Virus record (IMG/VR): IMGVR_UViG_3300043410_000336
Location: 1 to 43,312 of that record
Strand: one strand, 5' to 3'
Origin: a virus
DNA length: 43,312 bases
Shown here: one piece after another, positions 31,394 through 40,832 of the stretch
Layout of the letters: every line of letters starts with the position of its first letter
How positions within the stretch are numbered: position 1 is the stretch's first letter
Notes under the pieces: generated by a model
What the model saw: the letters and a program-made list of their open reading frames with translations, nothing else
Database searches by the model: none
What the model was told of the DNA's origin: nothing
Program-made: the position numbers and the translations under genes

Positions 31394-31858
31394 TTATCCT
31401 TTGAGTCGAACAAACTCGAAAAAATCTTGCCCTTGCGGGGGAAGTGCGACTGTTCGCAAAAATGTAAATCCGAGCCACTTCAACCAATTATGGTGAAGCA
31501 TGTTCTGTGAATAAGTGTAGTTGTAGAAGCATTCCATCTCTAGCTCGTCATACAAGTTCGAGAGGAACGGCTTGCAGCGCCTGAGCGCATAAATCTTGTG
31601 TTTGCTGATGTCGTCTGTACCTAGCATCCAGATGCAGCCGAAGTGTCGGCCCATCGGGCTGGCAGTAACACCAGTCATTGCCGCTGGAACACCGTCAGGC
31701 GTATGCAGCGTGTAAGAAACGATGCTCTTCTCGTAGGAGAGGGAAAGAGCGTCAATCGGAGTGAGGCCACCAGCCATGCACTCGTCCTGATCTCCTTCCC
31801 TCATATTGTCTACGATGAAGTACACATCATCCCATGTGGAGGGACGATAGAACGTCAT
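31394..31858 (-). CDS. Internal virion protein A, gp13-like (DUF2833, GNAT-like)
   Basis: 154 aa from MTFYRPSTWDDVYFIVDNM at 31858, where the ATG shares a base with the tail tubular B stop (TAATG). The pattern with SYEKSIVSYTLHTPDGVPAAMTGV, GRHFGCIWMLGTDDI and LHHNWLKWLGFTFLR is that of T7 gp13-like proteins, which have an acetyltransferase-like fold. T7 gp13 is needed for proper virion assembly. No acetyl-CoA chemistry is claimed. Confidence 0.82.
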   Translation of the reverse strand: MTFYRPSTWDDVYFIVDNMREGDQDECMAGGLTPIDALSLSYEKSIVSYTLHTPDGVPAAMTGVTASPMGRHFGCIWMLGTDDISKHKIYALRRCKPFLSNLYDELEMECFYNYTYSQNMLHHNWLKWLGFTFLRTVALPPQGQDFFEFVRLKG

Positions 31859-34224
31859 TACATCCTTTGTACGGATTTTGGCGAGATAATGCCTTGCCAC
31901 TCAGCGGAGCCAAACGCTGACGGGAAGGGACTGTCGTTTGACAGGACCACACGAGCCTTCAGGTTTTCCGACATGACGGGCAAACGGAACTTGCCAGACG
32001 CGAACGGCTGCTTACCAAGTTCAGCCTGTGCGGAACCAATGATCGAACCAACGAACACCGTGTTAGCAACGTCTCTGCCCGGTGTGATCACCGAAGCTGA
32101 AAAGAAGGCCGTGTTGTGGTATTCAAGGGTCAGGTATCTGATCTGGGTACGACCATCCAACATGACGACCTCGCCCTGACCTTTCTGCTGCTTTGCGTAG
32201 AAGGTCGAGAACTCATAGGTCATCTGATAGGACAGCCCAACCGTGTTGGTGTATCCGGTGATGTCGCCAAACACTCTGAGCGTGTTAGCTGACACCTTCG
32301 TCACCTGTTGACGGATTCCAACAATTCCGTTTGACGCATCGGACGACACAACCTCTGGAGTTGTTGATACGTTGTAGGGCAACGTGATCGTAGTCCAGTT
32401 GTTGGCTGCGCTGTATACGAGGCTCGACGCAGGAAGCGTATAACGACGATCCAACAGCAACTCGTAGTTGAGGTCGGTGTCGAAAACGTCTTCGTCAAGA
32501 CGCATACGCTCAAGCGTAACGCCTGTCGGTCGTTCGATCAGGAAGTAGAGGAACGTACCTGAGAAGCCAGCCCAATAGATTTTGGTAACATCTGGAAAGG
32601 TCCATTTCGTCCACGCGCTCTGCGCCTTGCGTTCGCCAGCCCAGAAGAACTTGTACATGTAGATCGAGTCTGGCGCTTCCGACGAGTACAAAGCAATCGC
32701 TTTTGCACGGTTTGAAGCGGACATGAAGACAATGTTGTTCTTGATGAACTCTGGTATAGGAGAGGACACTTCGTCAGCATCATCCTGCGTAGCGTTGTCC
32801 TTCGGAAAGAACTCGTACATTTTCGTGAACTGGTAATCTGAGCGGTCGTCTACGAAGTAGATTGAATTGCCCACGTTAACCGGATGCACACGAGTCGAGA
32901 CGTTGAACGATGTACTGAACATAATCTGAGCAGATTTCTGCCCAAGATAATTCGCGTAAGAGAAACGGAACTGATTACGGTCAGACATCAACAGAAGGTC
33001 ACGGTTGTACGCAACTGCGTGATGCAGAACGTCCACGTTTGAGTGCAGAACCGCAAGATCGATCAGATCGCTGTCAAGAAGCTGCGCCGTGGTTGTGCGG
33101 TAGAAGTTTTCGTAATTGTCAGCTTCGGACAGGATGATGTTTTCATCAGCCAGAAAGCCAAGGCGGTTCGTGTACACAAAGATGTCGTTGATCGTAGTTC
33201 CGACGAACGATGGATTGCGTGAGCTTTCCGTGTCGCCAACCTGACGGTCCATCCATGTGTGACGCTTGAACGTCCATGTGCCGTTGGACTCGCGAACGAG
33301 AACATGCGGCATGGTCGATGCGTCGAAGCCTTCGCCCTGCTGCCAGTCCAGCGTCTCGCGCCAAATGCCCTTCTGATGAACAACGTAGTAGTCGTCTCCG
33401 TCAGTCTCCAGATCGCCAGCAACGCGAACGATGCGGCCTTCAGGAGAGGTAGGAGGGAGATCGCTGAACGACTGAACGTCTCGAATGAAAGCGCGAAGCG
33501 ATTTGTCACCCGTGCCGCCCTGCGTGCGGATCGTGCCGTTTGCAGGAAAATTGGTGATCGTCAGCGTCGATCCGGTTTTGATCGTGTAGATGCCGTTAGC
33601 GTCAAGCTGTGTTTTGAGATTGTCAGCGATAACGCCTGTGTCCTGAACAGCGTCACTTGCGCTGGTTCCCTTGTTTGTCAGGAAGCTCGCCTTGAGAACA
33701 TCATTGATGTACACCGTGTAGTAGGTATTGGCGATGGCGTTGGTGACGTAGATCGTCGCCATATTCGTCGGGTCGAGGCGTGTCTGTGTAGCGCCAAGTG
33801 TCGTTTCTGAAACAGCGTCTGTCTCGACTGTGACGGTGTTGTTAGAGATGAACGTGTAATCACCAAACGTGACAAAACGGAATGCATCAACAGGAGAGGA
33901 TGCGTTGAGGTAAGCCTTACCGTTCGGAAAGTTTACTGTTTGGAACTGACCGTCATTCAGGTTGAGAACCTTGAGGTCGCCGTTCTGCATGAGAACGAGG
34001 TAGCGGTAGTTCTCGTTGCGCTCAATCATGTAGCCACAAGCACCACCAGCCAGCGCCGTGCCAACATTGGCAACGTGACGAGTAGGAGGACGCTTCTGCA
34101 AGCCGTTAACAACTGACGGCCATGTGTTGAGCATGTCCTGACAGGCCGTGGTGAGACGGAGGGCTGCGGGCTGCTGCGAGATACCGCCAACTAGATTGGG
34201 GATAGTGCTTGAGACAAGAGGCAT
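31858..34224 (-). CDS. Tail tubular protein B (nozzle), gp12-like
   Basis: 788 aa (T7 gp12: 794 aa) from MPLVSSTIPNLVGGISQQP at 34224, overlapping the upstream stop by one base. The opening 'NLVGGISQQP..LR' with the following WPSVVNGLQKRPPT is the hallmark of this family. It is predicted beta-rich and forms the distal tail tube that binds the internal surface of tubular protein A and the fibres. Confidence 0.95.
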   Translation of the reverse strand: MPLVSSTIPNLVGGISQQPAALRLTTACQDMLNTWPSVVNGLQKRPPTRHVANVGTALAGGACGYMIERNENYRYLVLMQNGDLKVLNLNDGQFQTVNFPNGKAYLNASSPVDAFRFVTFGDYTFISNNTVTVETDAVSETTLGATQTRLDPTNMATIYVTNAIANTYYTVYINDVLKASFLTNKGTSASDAVQDTGVIADNLKTQLDANGIYTIKTGSTLTITNFPANGTIRTQGGTGDKSLRAFIRDVQSFSDLPPTSPEGRIVRVAGDLETDGDDYYVVHQKGIWRETLDWQQGEGFDASTMPHVLVRESNGTWTFKRHTWMDRQVGDTESSRNPSFVGTTINDIFVYTNRLGFLADENIILSEADNYENFYRTTTAQLLDSDLIDLAVLHSNVDVLHHAVAYNRDLLLMSDRNQFRFSYANYLGQKSAQIMFSTSFNVSTRVHPVNVGNSIYFVDDRSDYQFTKMYEFFPKDNATQDDADEVSSPIPEFIKNNIVFMSASNRAKAIALYSSEAPDSIYMYKFFWAGERKAQSAWTKWTFPDVTKIYWAGFSGTFLYFLIERPTGVTLERMRLDEDVFDTDLNYELLLDRRYTLPASSLVYSAANNWTTITLPYNVSTTPEVVSSDASNGIVGIRQQVTKVSANTLRVFGDITGYTNTVGLSYQMTYEFSTFYAKQQKGQGEVVMLDGRTQIRYLTLEYHNTAFFSASVITPGRDVANTVFVGSIIGSAQAELGKQPFASGKFRLPVMSENLKARVVLSNDSPFPSAFGSAEWQGIISPKSVQRM

Positions 34225-34829
34225 TAGCCGAAGCTCCCACGCGAGAAGTAGCCACGGGTGACGATCTTGGAAGTTGACCATGAGTCGTACAGCATGTTGC
34301 CGTCAGCGACTTCAGTCTCTTCTTGCATGAGGATCGTCCATGCACGCTGCTCGTCCTGAGCATGAAACTTGTAGAGGGTTTCGGAGCCAAGGAGACGCTG
34401 CTGAAGCAGACGCGCTGCTCGCATGGTAATAAATTGCTTGGCTGCGAAAGGAAGGTCTTCAAAAGGAAGCTGGACATAAAGCTCGACTAGAACGCTATCA
34501 TCAAAGAAGTAGGTCGAGTTTTCAACATCAAACAGCTTGAGACCACGCTGCACAACATCAACGTCACGGCTGCTTTCTACAGCATCAACGCGAAGCGTGT
34601 TGGCAGGGAGAGAAATCTGCGATGAGTTATCAGGCGCGAGTTCGTGCTTCTCGCGGTTCCAATGCCAGCCCATCGACTGGACGGAACGGGAAGTTTCATC
34701 CACGAGGTCTGATGCCATCTGAGCATCGACCGCCGCACCATCAAGGGTGTTGACCGTAGGCTCACCCATCGATGACAAGCAAATGTTTACGGCATCAAGC
34801 TTGGTCATCGGAGAAATAGGAAAAGACAT
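34224..34829 (-). CDS. Tail tubular protein A (gatekeeper), gp11-like
   Basis: 201 aa from MSFPISPMTKLDAVN at 34829, with GGAGG six bases upstream (T7 gp11: 196 aa). The family pattern is clear: LDAVNICLSSMGEPTVNTLDG, WHWNREKHELAPD, and LPFEDLPFAAKQFITMRAARLLQQRLLG. It forms the adaptor ring between portal and nozzle. It is the first gene after the capsid terminator. Confidence 0.95.
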   Translation of the reverse strand: MSFPISPMTKLDAVNICLSSMGEPTVNTLDGAAVDAQMASDLVDETSRSVQSMGWHWNREKHELAPDNSSQISLPANTLRVDAVESSRDVDVVQRGLKLFDVENSTYFFDDSVLVELYVQLPFEDLPFAAKQFITMRAARLLQQRLLGSETLYKFHAQDEQRAWTILMQEETEVADGNMLYDSWSTSKIVTRGYFSRGSFG

Positions 34830-34851
34830 CAATACCTCCGAATATAAAAAC

Positions 34852-34891
34852 AAAAAAAGGGAGACCCCCCAGCAAAACTGGAGAGCCTCCC
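34852..34891 (-). terminator. Strong intrinsic terminator after capsid (T-phi-like)
   Basis: On the minus strand a 14-bp stem (GGGAGGCTCTCCAG against CTGGGGGGTCTCCC, three G-T pairs) with a 5-base loop is followed by seven T. It lies between the capsid stop and the tail tubular A start, exactly where T7 has T-phi, and should lower tail gene expression relative to capsid. Confidence 0.9.
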
Positions 34892-34923
34892 CTGTCCACT
34901 AGATGAAACTAGCGGGAGAAAGA

Positions 34924-35892
34924 TCAGGCCGTAGCCTTGATCTCGTAGAGAGCTTCAGGGCGCAGGATGCCGTGGCCGACAGCCATCTTCGACACCATGA
35001 GCGTACCCTGACGACGAATGTCGTATTCCATCTCCGAAGCGAGGTCGAGCAGCTTCACCGTACCCATAGCAACAGGGTGCATGAAGAGACCAACCGTAGC
35101 CGAAGCATCGACACCGTACTTGGACGAGTAGTCGGGATACTTCGACGTATTAGCCGCCAGCGTGTGGTTGATGGCGAGGTTGTTGGACTTCACAATCGTG
35201 AAGCCAGCAACGGTCTTCACCGTGCCATCGCTGTACGAGCCGTTGTTGCCCGGATTGTAGAAGAGGTTGAGCAGCTTGTCGCTGTTCACCAGCTTGTAAT
35301 AGGTCGCCGGGGACACGATCAGATAACGCTGGTCTTCAGGAATGTTCTTTTCATCGAACGCCTGAGCAGCGCCGTAGGCAGCGTCAACGATCTGCTGAAC
35401 AGTCGGAGAAACACCGATACCAACGGAGACAGCGTTGCCCTGATCAACCGCACCAGCACCAAGGCCAGACGGATCGCGAGCGGCCTTCACAGCCATCGAC
35501 AGGAGGTTGCGGTCGTAGGTCTGAGCAAGAGCCTGACCCATCTGCACCGAATACTCAGAGCGAACGTCGAAGTGCGAGATCGCTTCGTCAATGCGAGTGA
35601 TGAACGTGTGCGCGACGAGCAGATCATCGATGGTGATGACCTTCTCATCCTGCTGGATCACGTTGCCAGTCAGTTCCGCACCAGCGGTGTGGTATTCAGC
35701 CTTCGTCTTGCCGATAGCCGGGAACTGCGCCGACTTGCCCGACGAGATGTTACGGGTGCGAACCTTGTCCTTCATAATCGTCTGAGCGTTGAAGGTCGTG
35801 AGAACTTCACCGGAGAAAACCTTGAGGAAAAGTGCGCGAGTATCGCCAGTACCAAGGGCCTGACCGATACGGGAGGGAGTAGCATTAGCCAT
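34924..35892 (-). CDS. Major capsid protein (gp10-like)
   Basis: 322 aa from MANATPSRIGQALGTGDTRA at 35892 (AAGGA upstream). The HK97-fold signature of T7-like capsids is seen: FSGEVLTTFNAQTIM, RTRNISSGKSAQFPAIGKTKAEYH, ITIDDLLVAHTFITRIDEAISHFDVR, and KYGVDASATVGLFMHPVAMGTVK. T7 gp10A has 345 aa. No slippery sequence or readthrough extension is evident before the terminator, so only one capsid form is expected. Confidence 0.96.
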   Translation of the reverse strand: MANATPSRIGQALGTGDTRALFLKVFSGEVLTTFNAQTIMKDKVRTRNISSGKSAQFPAIGKTKAEYHTAGAELTGNVIQQDEKVITIDDLLVAHTFITRIDEAISHFDVRSEYSVQMGQALAQTYDRNLLSMAVKAARDPSGLGAGAVDQGNAVSVGIGVSPTVQQIVDAAYGAAQAFDEKNIPEDQRYLIVSPATYYKLVNSDKLLNLFYNPGNNGSYSDGTVKTVAGFTIVKSNNLAINHTLAANTSKYPDYSSKYGVDASATVGLFMHPVAMGTVKLLDLASEMEYDIRRQGTLMVSKMAVGHGILRPEALYEIKATA

Positions 35893-35910
35893 AATAAAAA
35901 AGTCCTTCTG

Positions 35911-35931
35911 CATCTGCGACAATTGCAGATG
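35911..35931 (-). promoter_or_regulatory. Hairpin in the capsid mRNA leader
   Basis: Arms catctgc and gcagatg with a 7-base loop, 19 bases before the capsid start and just upstream of its ribosome site. Leader stems of this kind stabilise or process capsid mRNA in T7-like phages. No phage promoter of the CACTATA type is seen in this 145-base gap. Confidence 0.45.
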
Positions 35932-36037
35932 TGAAATGATGAGAGGGGGTTTGTTTGAACTTCACTCACCAGTCAGGTTGTCCGTGGCAGTTCTCCCGTC
36001 AGGAGTCGTGCGAGGGCCAGAAGGTATGCAGTAGTTC

Positions 36038-36268
36038 TTAAGTGCGTTTCGGCTGCTTTATTCTGTTTGCGTGCCGAGACTTGATAGAAAGATTGGAGGG
36101 GCGGTTGTCCGTGGGGTGCATGTTGACATGATCAACTTCTTTCCCCTTCAGGGCCGCTTCTCCGTATTTCTTGATCATCAAACGCCTTGCGCGTTTTCGC
36201 ATGATATTTGCGCGGCGGCGCTCTGGCGTTCGTGATGCAGCGTATTCTTTCGCGTAATCACGAGCCAT
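36038..36268 (-). CDS. Small HNH-like endonuclease
   Basis: 76 aa, AGGA eight bases before the ATG. The N-terminal half is very basic (SRTPERRRANIMRKRARRLMIKKYG). The C-terminal half has an HNH-type core: GKEVDHVNMHPTDNRPSNLSIKSRHANR, with Asp-His, Asn-x3-Asn-Leu and a final His/Asn. Only the minimal motif is present. It sits between scaffold and capsid, a favoured place for homing-type endonucleases, but it is too small to carry a specific DNA-targeting domain. Confidence 0.78.
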   Translation of the reverse strand: MARDYAKEYAASRTPERRRANIMRKRARRLMIKKYGEAALKGKEVDHVNMHPTDNRPSNLSIKSRHANRIKQPKRT

Positions 36269-36281
36269 GATGCAATCCTAA

Positions 36282-37085
36282 TTAAAAGATATTTGAGCGT
36301 GCGAGCTTGCGCTCAACGTCCTTGCGAAATGCTGGATCATTCCAGTATCGCTTGTCGCCCATATCCTTTTCGAGTTCCGCAATGGAGCGATAGGTGCTTG
36401 CACCCGTCTTCGCAGTTTCACCACGGACCTCACGCGAAGGCTCAAATCCAGCATCGGCATCATACCGTGCCTTCAAGCCTTTGACGGCCATCATGGCAGA
36501 AGCCATGTCGCCGCTGTTGACAGCCCTGTTATACGCAATGACCTCATCCTTGCTGAGATTGTCAGCAGCCCATTGGGTCATTTCGGCATAACGGGTTTCA
36601 CCGCCTACAGACTCATAAACAGAGTTGCGTGTTGCGGTGAGAAGAGCTTCCTGACCAGCGATGTACTGGTCAACGATTGCCTTCGGGATACCAGCTTTCT
36701 CAAGCTTCTCGTAGGAAGCCTGATCGAGTTCGCCGTTTTCCCAATACTTCGTACTAAGCTCATCAAAATCCAGACCCGCATCTTCGACCGTTTTACGAGC
36801 TTCGTCTTCAACGGTCTCCGGTTCGTCCGTGTTGTCGTTCTCTTCTTCGGCATTTTCATCCGTGGGAGTTTCTTCAACAGGGAGTTCCTTCGTGCGAGTG
36901 CTAAACTTCTTCTCCAGTTCACCATACGCTTTCGCGAGGTCTTCAGGAGATTTGAACTTTTCGGGTAGCCACTCTGGACGGTCGTCAGCAGGAGGAGGGT
37001 TGTCGTACTTAGCGGCCTCTTCTTCCAGCGTAGGTTGTGCAACATCCTTTGAGGTGTCCATCGACACCGTAAGCGTATCACCCAT
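36282..37085 (-). CDS. Capsid assembly scaffolding protein (gp9-like)
   Basis: 267 aa. After a disordered start comes RPEWLPEKFKSPEDLAKAYGELEKK, the typical opening of podovirus scaffolds, then an acidic linker (VEETPTDENAEEENDNTDEPE) and a helical C-terminal half ending in an Arg/Lys-rich helix that would bind capsid. AAAGGAT precedes the ATG. It guides prohead assembly and leaves before packaging. Confidence 0.93.
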   Translation of the reverse strand: MGDTLTVSMDTSKDVAQPTLEEEAAKYDNPPPADDRPEWLPEKFKSPEDLAKAYGELEKKFSTRTKELPVEETPTDENAEEENDNTDEPETVEDEARKTVEDAGLDFDELSTKYWENGELDQASYEKLEKAGIPKAIVDQYIAGQEALLTATRNSVYESVGGETRYAEMTQWAADNLSKDEVIAYNRAVNSGDMASAMMAVKGLKARYDADAGFEPSREVRGETAKTGASTYRSIAELEKDMGDKRYWNDPAFRKDVERKLARSNIF

Positions 37086-37107
37086 AAATCAATTATCCTT
37101 TGCGCCG

Positions 37108-38718
37108 TTACTGCGGCTGCTTTGCGGCCATTTCATTGGCCTGTAGCGAATGGTCAGCAATGCCCTTTGCAATGGCAGGAGCGGCCTTGCCGCCTACATC
37201 CATCATCTGAGACATCATCTGCTGCTGCTGCGCCTGTTGCTGCTGCTGTGCGATCTCTTCCTGCGATTTAACAAGACCAGCAGGATCGATGGACAGGGAG
37301 GTTGCAACACGGCTGATATAGTCGCCGGGGTTCATGTACTGCGCCAGAACCTCTGGACCCAGAGGCTGAAGCGCACGCATGAACATCGTGTACTTGTTGA
37401 GGTCATGGCCTCGACCGAGTGCTTCAAGACCCGTCACGATGGCGGGTTTCACCACGCCCTTGGGCAGCGGCGGGAGACGCTTCGCCTTCGTCATACGGTC
37501 CATGAGACGGTTGACGAGCGGAAGCTGAAACTCCTGAGACAAGATCGAATACACGCCGCCAAGGGCATCTTCCAGTTCGGAAGCCATGAATCGAACTTCT
37601 TCAGCAGTCACGCGCTCTGCGTTACGCTGCACGGAAGAGTTCATCAGGAATGCAAACGACAGACGTTCGGTGATCGTCTTGGCAGCCTCGTATGCGATAC
37701 GCATGTCAGCTTGCTTGTCTGTCTGGAGCGAGTGTACGTCATCGGCCTTACCCGTGATCACATCGCCACTTTCAGCTTTGGTCAGGTCTTTTAGTCGCGT
37801 TACGCCATTCGGGTTGAGAAGATACACAACCTTGGCAGCGACAGAGGACGCTTCAACAATAGCTTTCGAGAGACCTTCAAGAGAGATCAGATCGCCCAGA
37901 TACTCCTCAACATACGAGCGACCGTAATCCTCACCATCGATGGTTCCCCAACGGAGAGCCATGAACGGAGGACGGTCAACAGGGAAGCGACCTTCGGAGC
38001 CGGGAACGATCTTCCCGTTGATCTCCTGATACATCTTCCAATGAACACGCTCGTTCTCGTCGTCGCATCGATACCAACGAGTGAAGACCTTTACTGTGCG
38101 TTCAAGTTCTTCGGTATCTGATTCCATCGATTCGTCACCGTCATCGGTATCGTCGAGAAGTTCGGATTCAGTCTTTGAGAGGGAGTAAGGGCTTACTTCG
38201 TCCTTCGCAATAACGTCGAGGACATTCCCCATCACATCGCGCTTTACGACATAAGAGTCGAGCTTCCAGATGCGAACGCCTTCTTTGGGGAGATAGAGCA
38301 GGACATTGCCTGACACAATAAGATGTTTAAGCGCGAGGAACACAGGTGAACGAAGGCCCGTGCCTTCAATCTCAGCCTGAACGGCTCGCTCAATTTTTGA
38401 TAGACCCTCGTCCACCATAGCCTTAGCGCCGGGACGACCAGCAAGTTCATCCTGTGCAAAGTCATCAATGACAAGACGGAAGAACGGACTATTAGGCGGC
38501 AGCAACGAGAGCAAAAGCTTGCTTGCGAGGTTGTTAACACCCCTCGCGCCAATGCCTTGCCACGGAGTATAATAAATCGTGGATTTCGAGTGCGCCGCTG
38601 GCGGCACAAGTGTCGGGATCGTCAACTCGCTACAACGGCGAGCGCGATCCAGAAACGTAAGGCGATCTGACGCGAGACGCTCGTAACGTGCCTCGCACGT
38701 TAGATTGGTCTCAGTCAT
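37108..38718 (-). CDS. Head-tail connector / portal protein (gp8-like)
   Basis: 536 aa (T7 gp8: 536 aa). Characteristic blocks are RARRCSELTIPTLVPP, TPWQGIGARGVNNLASKLLLSLLPPNSPFFRL, GRSYVEEYLGDLISLEGLSKAI and RVTAEEVRFMASELEDALGGVYS. The C-terminus is a Gln-rich barrel-like helix (EEIAQQQQQAQQQQ). It forms the dodecameric portal through which DNA is packaged and ejected. Confidence 0.97.
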   Translation of the reverse strand: MTETNLTCEARYERLASDRLTFLDRARRCSELTIPTLVPPAAHSKSTIYYTPWQGIGARGVNNLASKLLLSLLPPNSPFFRLVIDDFAQDELAGRPGAKAMVDEGLSKIERAVQAEIEGTGLRSPVFLALKHLIVSGNVLLYLPKEGVRIWKLDSYVVKRDVMGNVLDVIAKDEVSPYSLSKTESELLDDTDDGDESMESDTEELERTVKVFTRWYRCDDENERVHWKMYQEINGKIVPGSEGRFPVDRPPFMALRWGTIDGEDYGRSYVEEYLGDLISLEGLSKAIVEASSVAAKVVYLLNPNGVTRLKDLTKAESGDVITGKADDVHSLQTDKQADMRIAYEAAKTITERLSFAFLMNSSVQRNAERVTAEEVRFMASELEDALGGVYSILSQEFQLPLVNRLMDRMTKAKRLPPLPKGVVKPAIVTGLEALGRGHDLNKYTMFMRALQPLGPEVLAQYMNPGDYISRVATSLSIDPAGLVKSQEEIAQQQQQAQQQQMMSQMMDVGGKAAPAIAKGIADHSLQANEMAAKQPQ

Positions 38719-38725
38719 TCAAATC

Positions 38726-38950
38726 TCACATGGTGATGCCAAGGCCAGAACCGCCAGAACCAGTCGTGCTGGTGCTGTCGGCAATGCCAAGCGATGCGGT
38801 ACGATATTTCTTTGTCCCCACCGCACGACGATCAAGCTGTTCGCTTTGTTTCGGCGCAGAGGTAGCCGGGGCGCTCTGGTCCAGCACCGGAGGCGGTGTG
38901 GGCGGGGGCGGCGGCGGGGGAGCGGGTTCAGGGGCGCTTCCGAAGCACAT
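38726..38950 (-). CDS. Small Pro-rich virion protein, gp7.3-like
   Basis: 74 aa with AGGAG nine bases before the ATG. It starts MCFGSAPEPAPPPPPP, has a basic middle (KQSEQLDRRAVGTKKYR) and ends in a Gly/Ser run with GLGITM. Short phage proteins with this MCF-G start and G-L-x-I end lie before the portal in many T7-like phages, and T7 gp7.3 has a similar ending and is needed for tail assembly or adsorption. Similarity is in layout only. Confidence 0.65.
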   Translation of the reverse strand: MCFGSAPEPAPPPPPPPTPPPVLDQSAPATSAPKQSEQLDRRAVGTKKYRTASLGIADSTSTTGSGGSGLGITM

Positions 38951-39137
38951 CCTCTAGGTCTCCTAACATATTCTCATGTTGATCTTGATGGAGCATACGG
39001 AGGTGGCGAACCACCCCCGCTGCACCACGGTTCATCCAAATGTCGCGTTCCGTCTGTAACGGTTCAGGGCATTTGTCGGGATAAAGCCTCGACAGGTAGT
39101 CGAGAAGCTCATCCGTAATGTTTGGCAATCTTTCCAT
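38928..39137 (-). CDS. Hypothetical protein before the connector genes
   Basis: 69 aa, GGAG five bases before the ATG. It contains LPNITDELLDYLSRLYPDKCPEP and a helical second half (GVVRHLRMLHQDQHENML), a pattern seen in small unnamed proteins near the portal of podoviruses. It overlaps the next gene by 23 bases and follows the reductase without a gap. Function unknown. Confidence 0.7.
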   Translation of the reverse strand: MERLPNITDELLDYLSRLYPDKCPEPLQTERDIWMNRGAAGVVRHLRMLHQDQHENMLGDLEDVLRKRP

Positions 39138-40817
39138 TTAGACTCCGCAAGAGCCGCCCTTACCTGTGATGTCGCAGATGTCGTGCGTTTGCACGCTCTC
39201 TTCAAACTCTTCGCCAAGTGCAGCCTTTGCATCCGTGTAAGGAACAGCCGTCAAAGGCTGACCACCACGAGCGCCATCGGGGTAACAAGTGAAACCACGC
39301 AGACGATGTGCATACTTTGCCAGCGTCTCCGCGAACGGCTTCACCGTCTCTTCATTATTAGTCTTGGAACCCCAAGCAGGGAGGTTGATGGTCGAGGAGA
39401 TTGACTGGTCAACGTAGTCCTGAACATCGGCTTGGAACTTGATGCGCCGCTCGAAATCGTTGGAGAGGTCGAGGGCTGACTCGATACTGTCTGGGTTGAC
39501 CCCGTAGAGGTCAATGAGTTCCATAGCAGCAGAGTCAACAACGTATTGGTAGTGCCACTTTGTTCCCTTGAGGTAGCGCCGCTTGTAGGCGACTGCGAAG
39601 AGAGGCTCAACGCCTGTCGTGGTTCCTGCAAGGATGCCGATTGTTCCGGTCGGGGCGATGGCTCGTTTAGCGACAGGAGTATTGACGCTAAGATAATCAG
39701 AGAAGCTAGCAGCAACGCGATCTGACTCGCCCTTGTAGACAGCCAACCAACGGTGGAGTTCGGGTGTAACCTCATACTGTGAACCTCGCTTGATCAGCCA
39801 CTCGTGCATACCCATCAGACCGAGGCCAAGGCGGCGGTTCTTTTCACGGGTCTCGTAGACCTTATCGTAGGGCAGTTGTGCCTTTAGTGTTCCGCAGAGC
39901 AGGAACTTAGTTCCAAGCTCAACAACGGTTCGGAACTCGTCAATGCTGTCGATCCGGCCCAGATTGAGAGAGCCAAGATTACAGACATCACTATCGTCTT
40001 CAGAGGTGACTTCGGTACACGCATTGCGGAGAGTTTCCTTTTCCTTATCGAAGAAGTTGAACGAGAAACCCGGCTCCGCTGTAGACAGCGCCTGACGCAC
40101 GTTCATCATAAACGTCTCACCAACGTCACCCGTCTCCCAGTATTTCAGGAGCCAGTCGGTGTCGTAGTTGACAGAAATGTTCGTCATGTCGAGCGGCGCA
40201 GGGAAATTGAAATCCGTCTGCTTGATGTCCCACAGAGACTGACCAGTCTGACCGACAGGCATGTTGTGCCAGTCCTTAGACTTAATGAACTCGTGGATGT
40301 CGCCGTGCTTCCAGTTGAGCGAGGCATAGATCGCAGAGCGACGAGAGCCGCCCTGCATCACACGCCGCCCGATTTCGTTGATCATATTCATTTTTGGGAT
40401 CGGGCCTGACGCTGTGCCGCCCGTTCTCCCAAGCTTCGCACCACTCGCCCGATAGACAGAGTAGTCGATACCAATCCCGCCACCAGTCATAAGGCATGAC
40501 TCAGACTTCCAAGAAAGGTTTGCCCAATCCTCGCGAGAGTCCTCTTCGGCCTTGAGCAGATAACAGTTGTTGAAGAACTTAGCGTCACGGCCAGCGTAGT
40601 AAATATAGCGACCGCCCGGAATGAACTTCATGTCCTGCATGTAATTCGTAAGCTGATCCTTGTCGGTCTTCGACATAAGATCGCCGCACACATCCTCCAC
40701 CAGAACACGGCAAAGGTCATTCCAAGTCTCGCAGCCTTCATGGGCATACTTCTGTTTGAAGATCGTCTCCGAAAAAGAGCTACGGAACATCGGGTTCTGG
40801 TTAGAACGGAAAGTCAT
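39138..40817 (-). CDS. Ribonucleotide reductase, probably class II (B12-dependent)
   Basis: 559 aa, GAGG five bases upstream. The catalytic barrel shows the paired Cys FNNCYLL, the NACTE motif (Asn, radical Cys, Glu) and PTGTIGILAGTTTGVEPLF, and a C-terminal redox Cys pair (ICDITGKGGSCGV). No small subunit or activase gene is present in the window, which fits the single-chain adenosylcobalamin-dependent class II (NrdJ). It converts ribonucleotides to deoxyribonucleotides, feeding DNA synthesis with ThyX. The host would have to supply cobalamin. It lies between replication and structural genes. Confidence 0.92.
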   Translation of the reverse strand: MTFRSNQNPMFRSSFSETIFKQKYAHEGCETWNDLCRVLVEDVCGDLMSKTDKDQLTNYMQDMKFIPGGRYIYYAGRDAKFFNNCYLLKAEEDSREDWANLSWKSESCLMTGGGIGIDYSVYRASGAKLGRTGGTASGPIPKMNMINEIGRRVMQGGSRRSAIYASLNWKHGDIHEFIKSKDWHNMPVGQTGQSLWDIKQTDFNFPAPLDMTNISVNYDTDWLLKYWETGDVGETFMMNVRQALSTAEPGFSFNFFDKEKETLRNACTEVTSEDDSDVCNLGSLNLGRIDSIDEFRTVVELGTKFLLCGTLKAQLPYDKVYETREKNRRLGLGLMGMHEWLIKRGSQYEVTPELHRWLAVYKGESDRVAASFSDYLSVNTPVAKRAIAPTGTIGILAGTTTGVEPLFAVAYKRRYLKGTKWHYQYVVDSAAMELIDLYGVNPDSIESALDLSNDFERRIKFQADVQDYVDQSISSTINLPAWGSKTNNEETVKPFAETLAKYAHRLRGFTCYPDGARGGQPLTAVPYTDAKAALGEEFEESVQTHDICDITGKGGSCGV

Positions 40818-40832
40818 AACGCCTCTTGATTG

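Noticed and set aside
34924-35892. Frameshifted minor capsid form as in T7 10B
   Set aside because: No slippery run at the gene end and the terminator follows within 33 bases of the stop.
34903-35934. 343-aa plus-strand ORF opposite the capsid gene
   Set aside because: Mirror frame of a strongly biased capsid gene; Arg/Val/His-rich without motif.
36038-36268. Homing endonuclease inside an intron
   Set aside because: The flanking scaffold and capsid genes are both intact and no split gene is visible.
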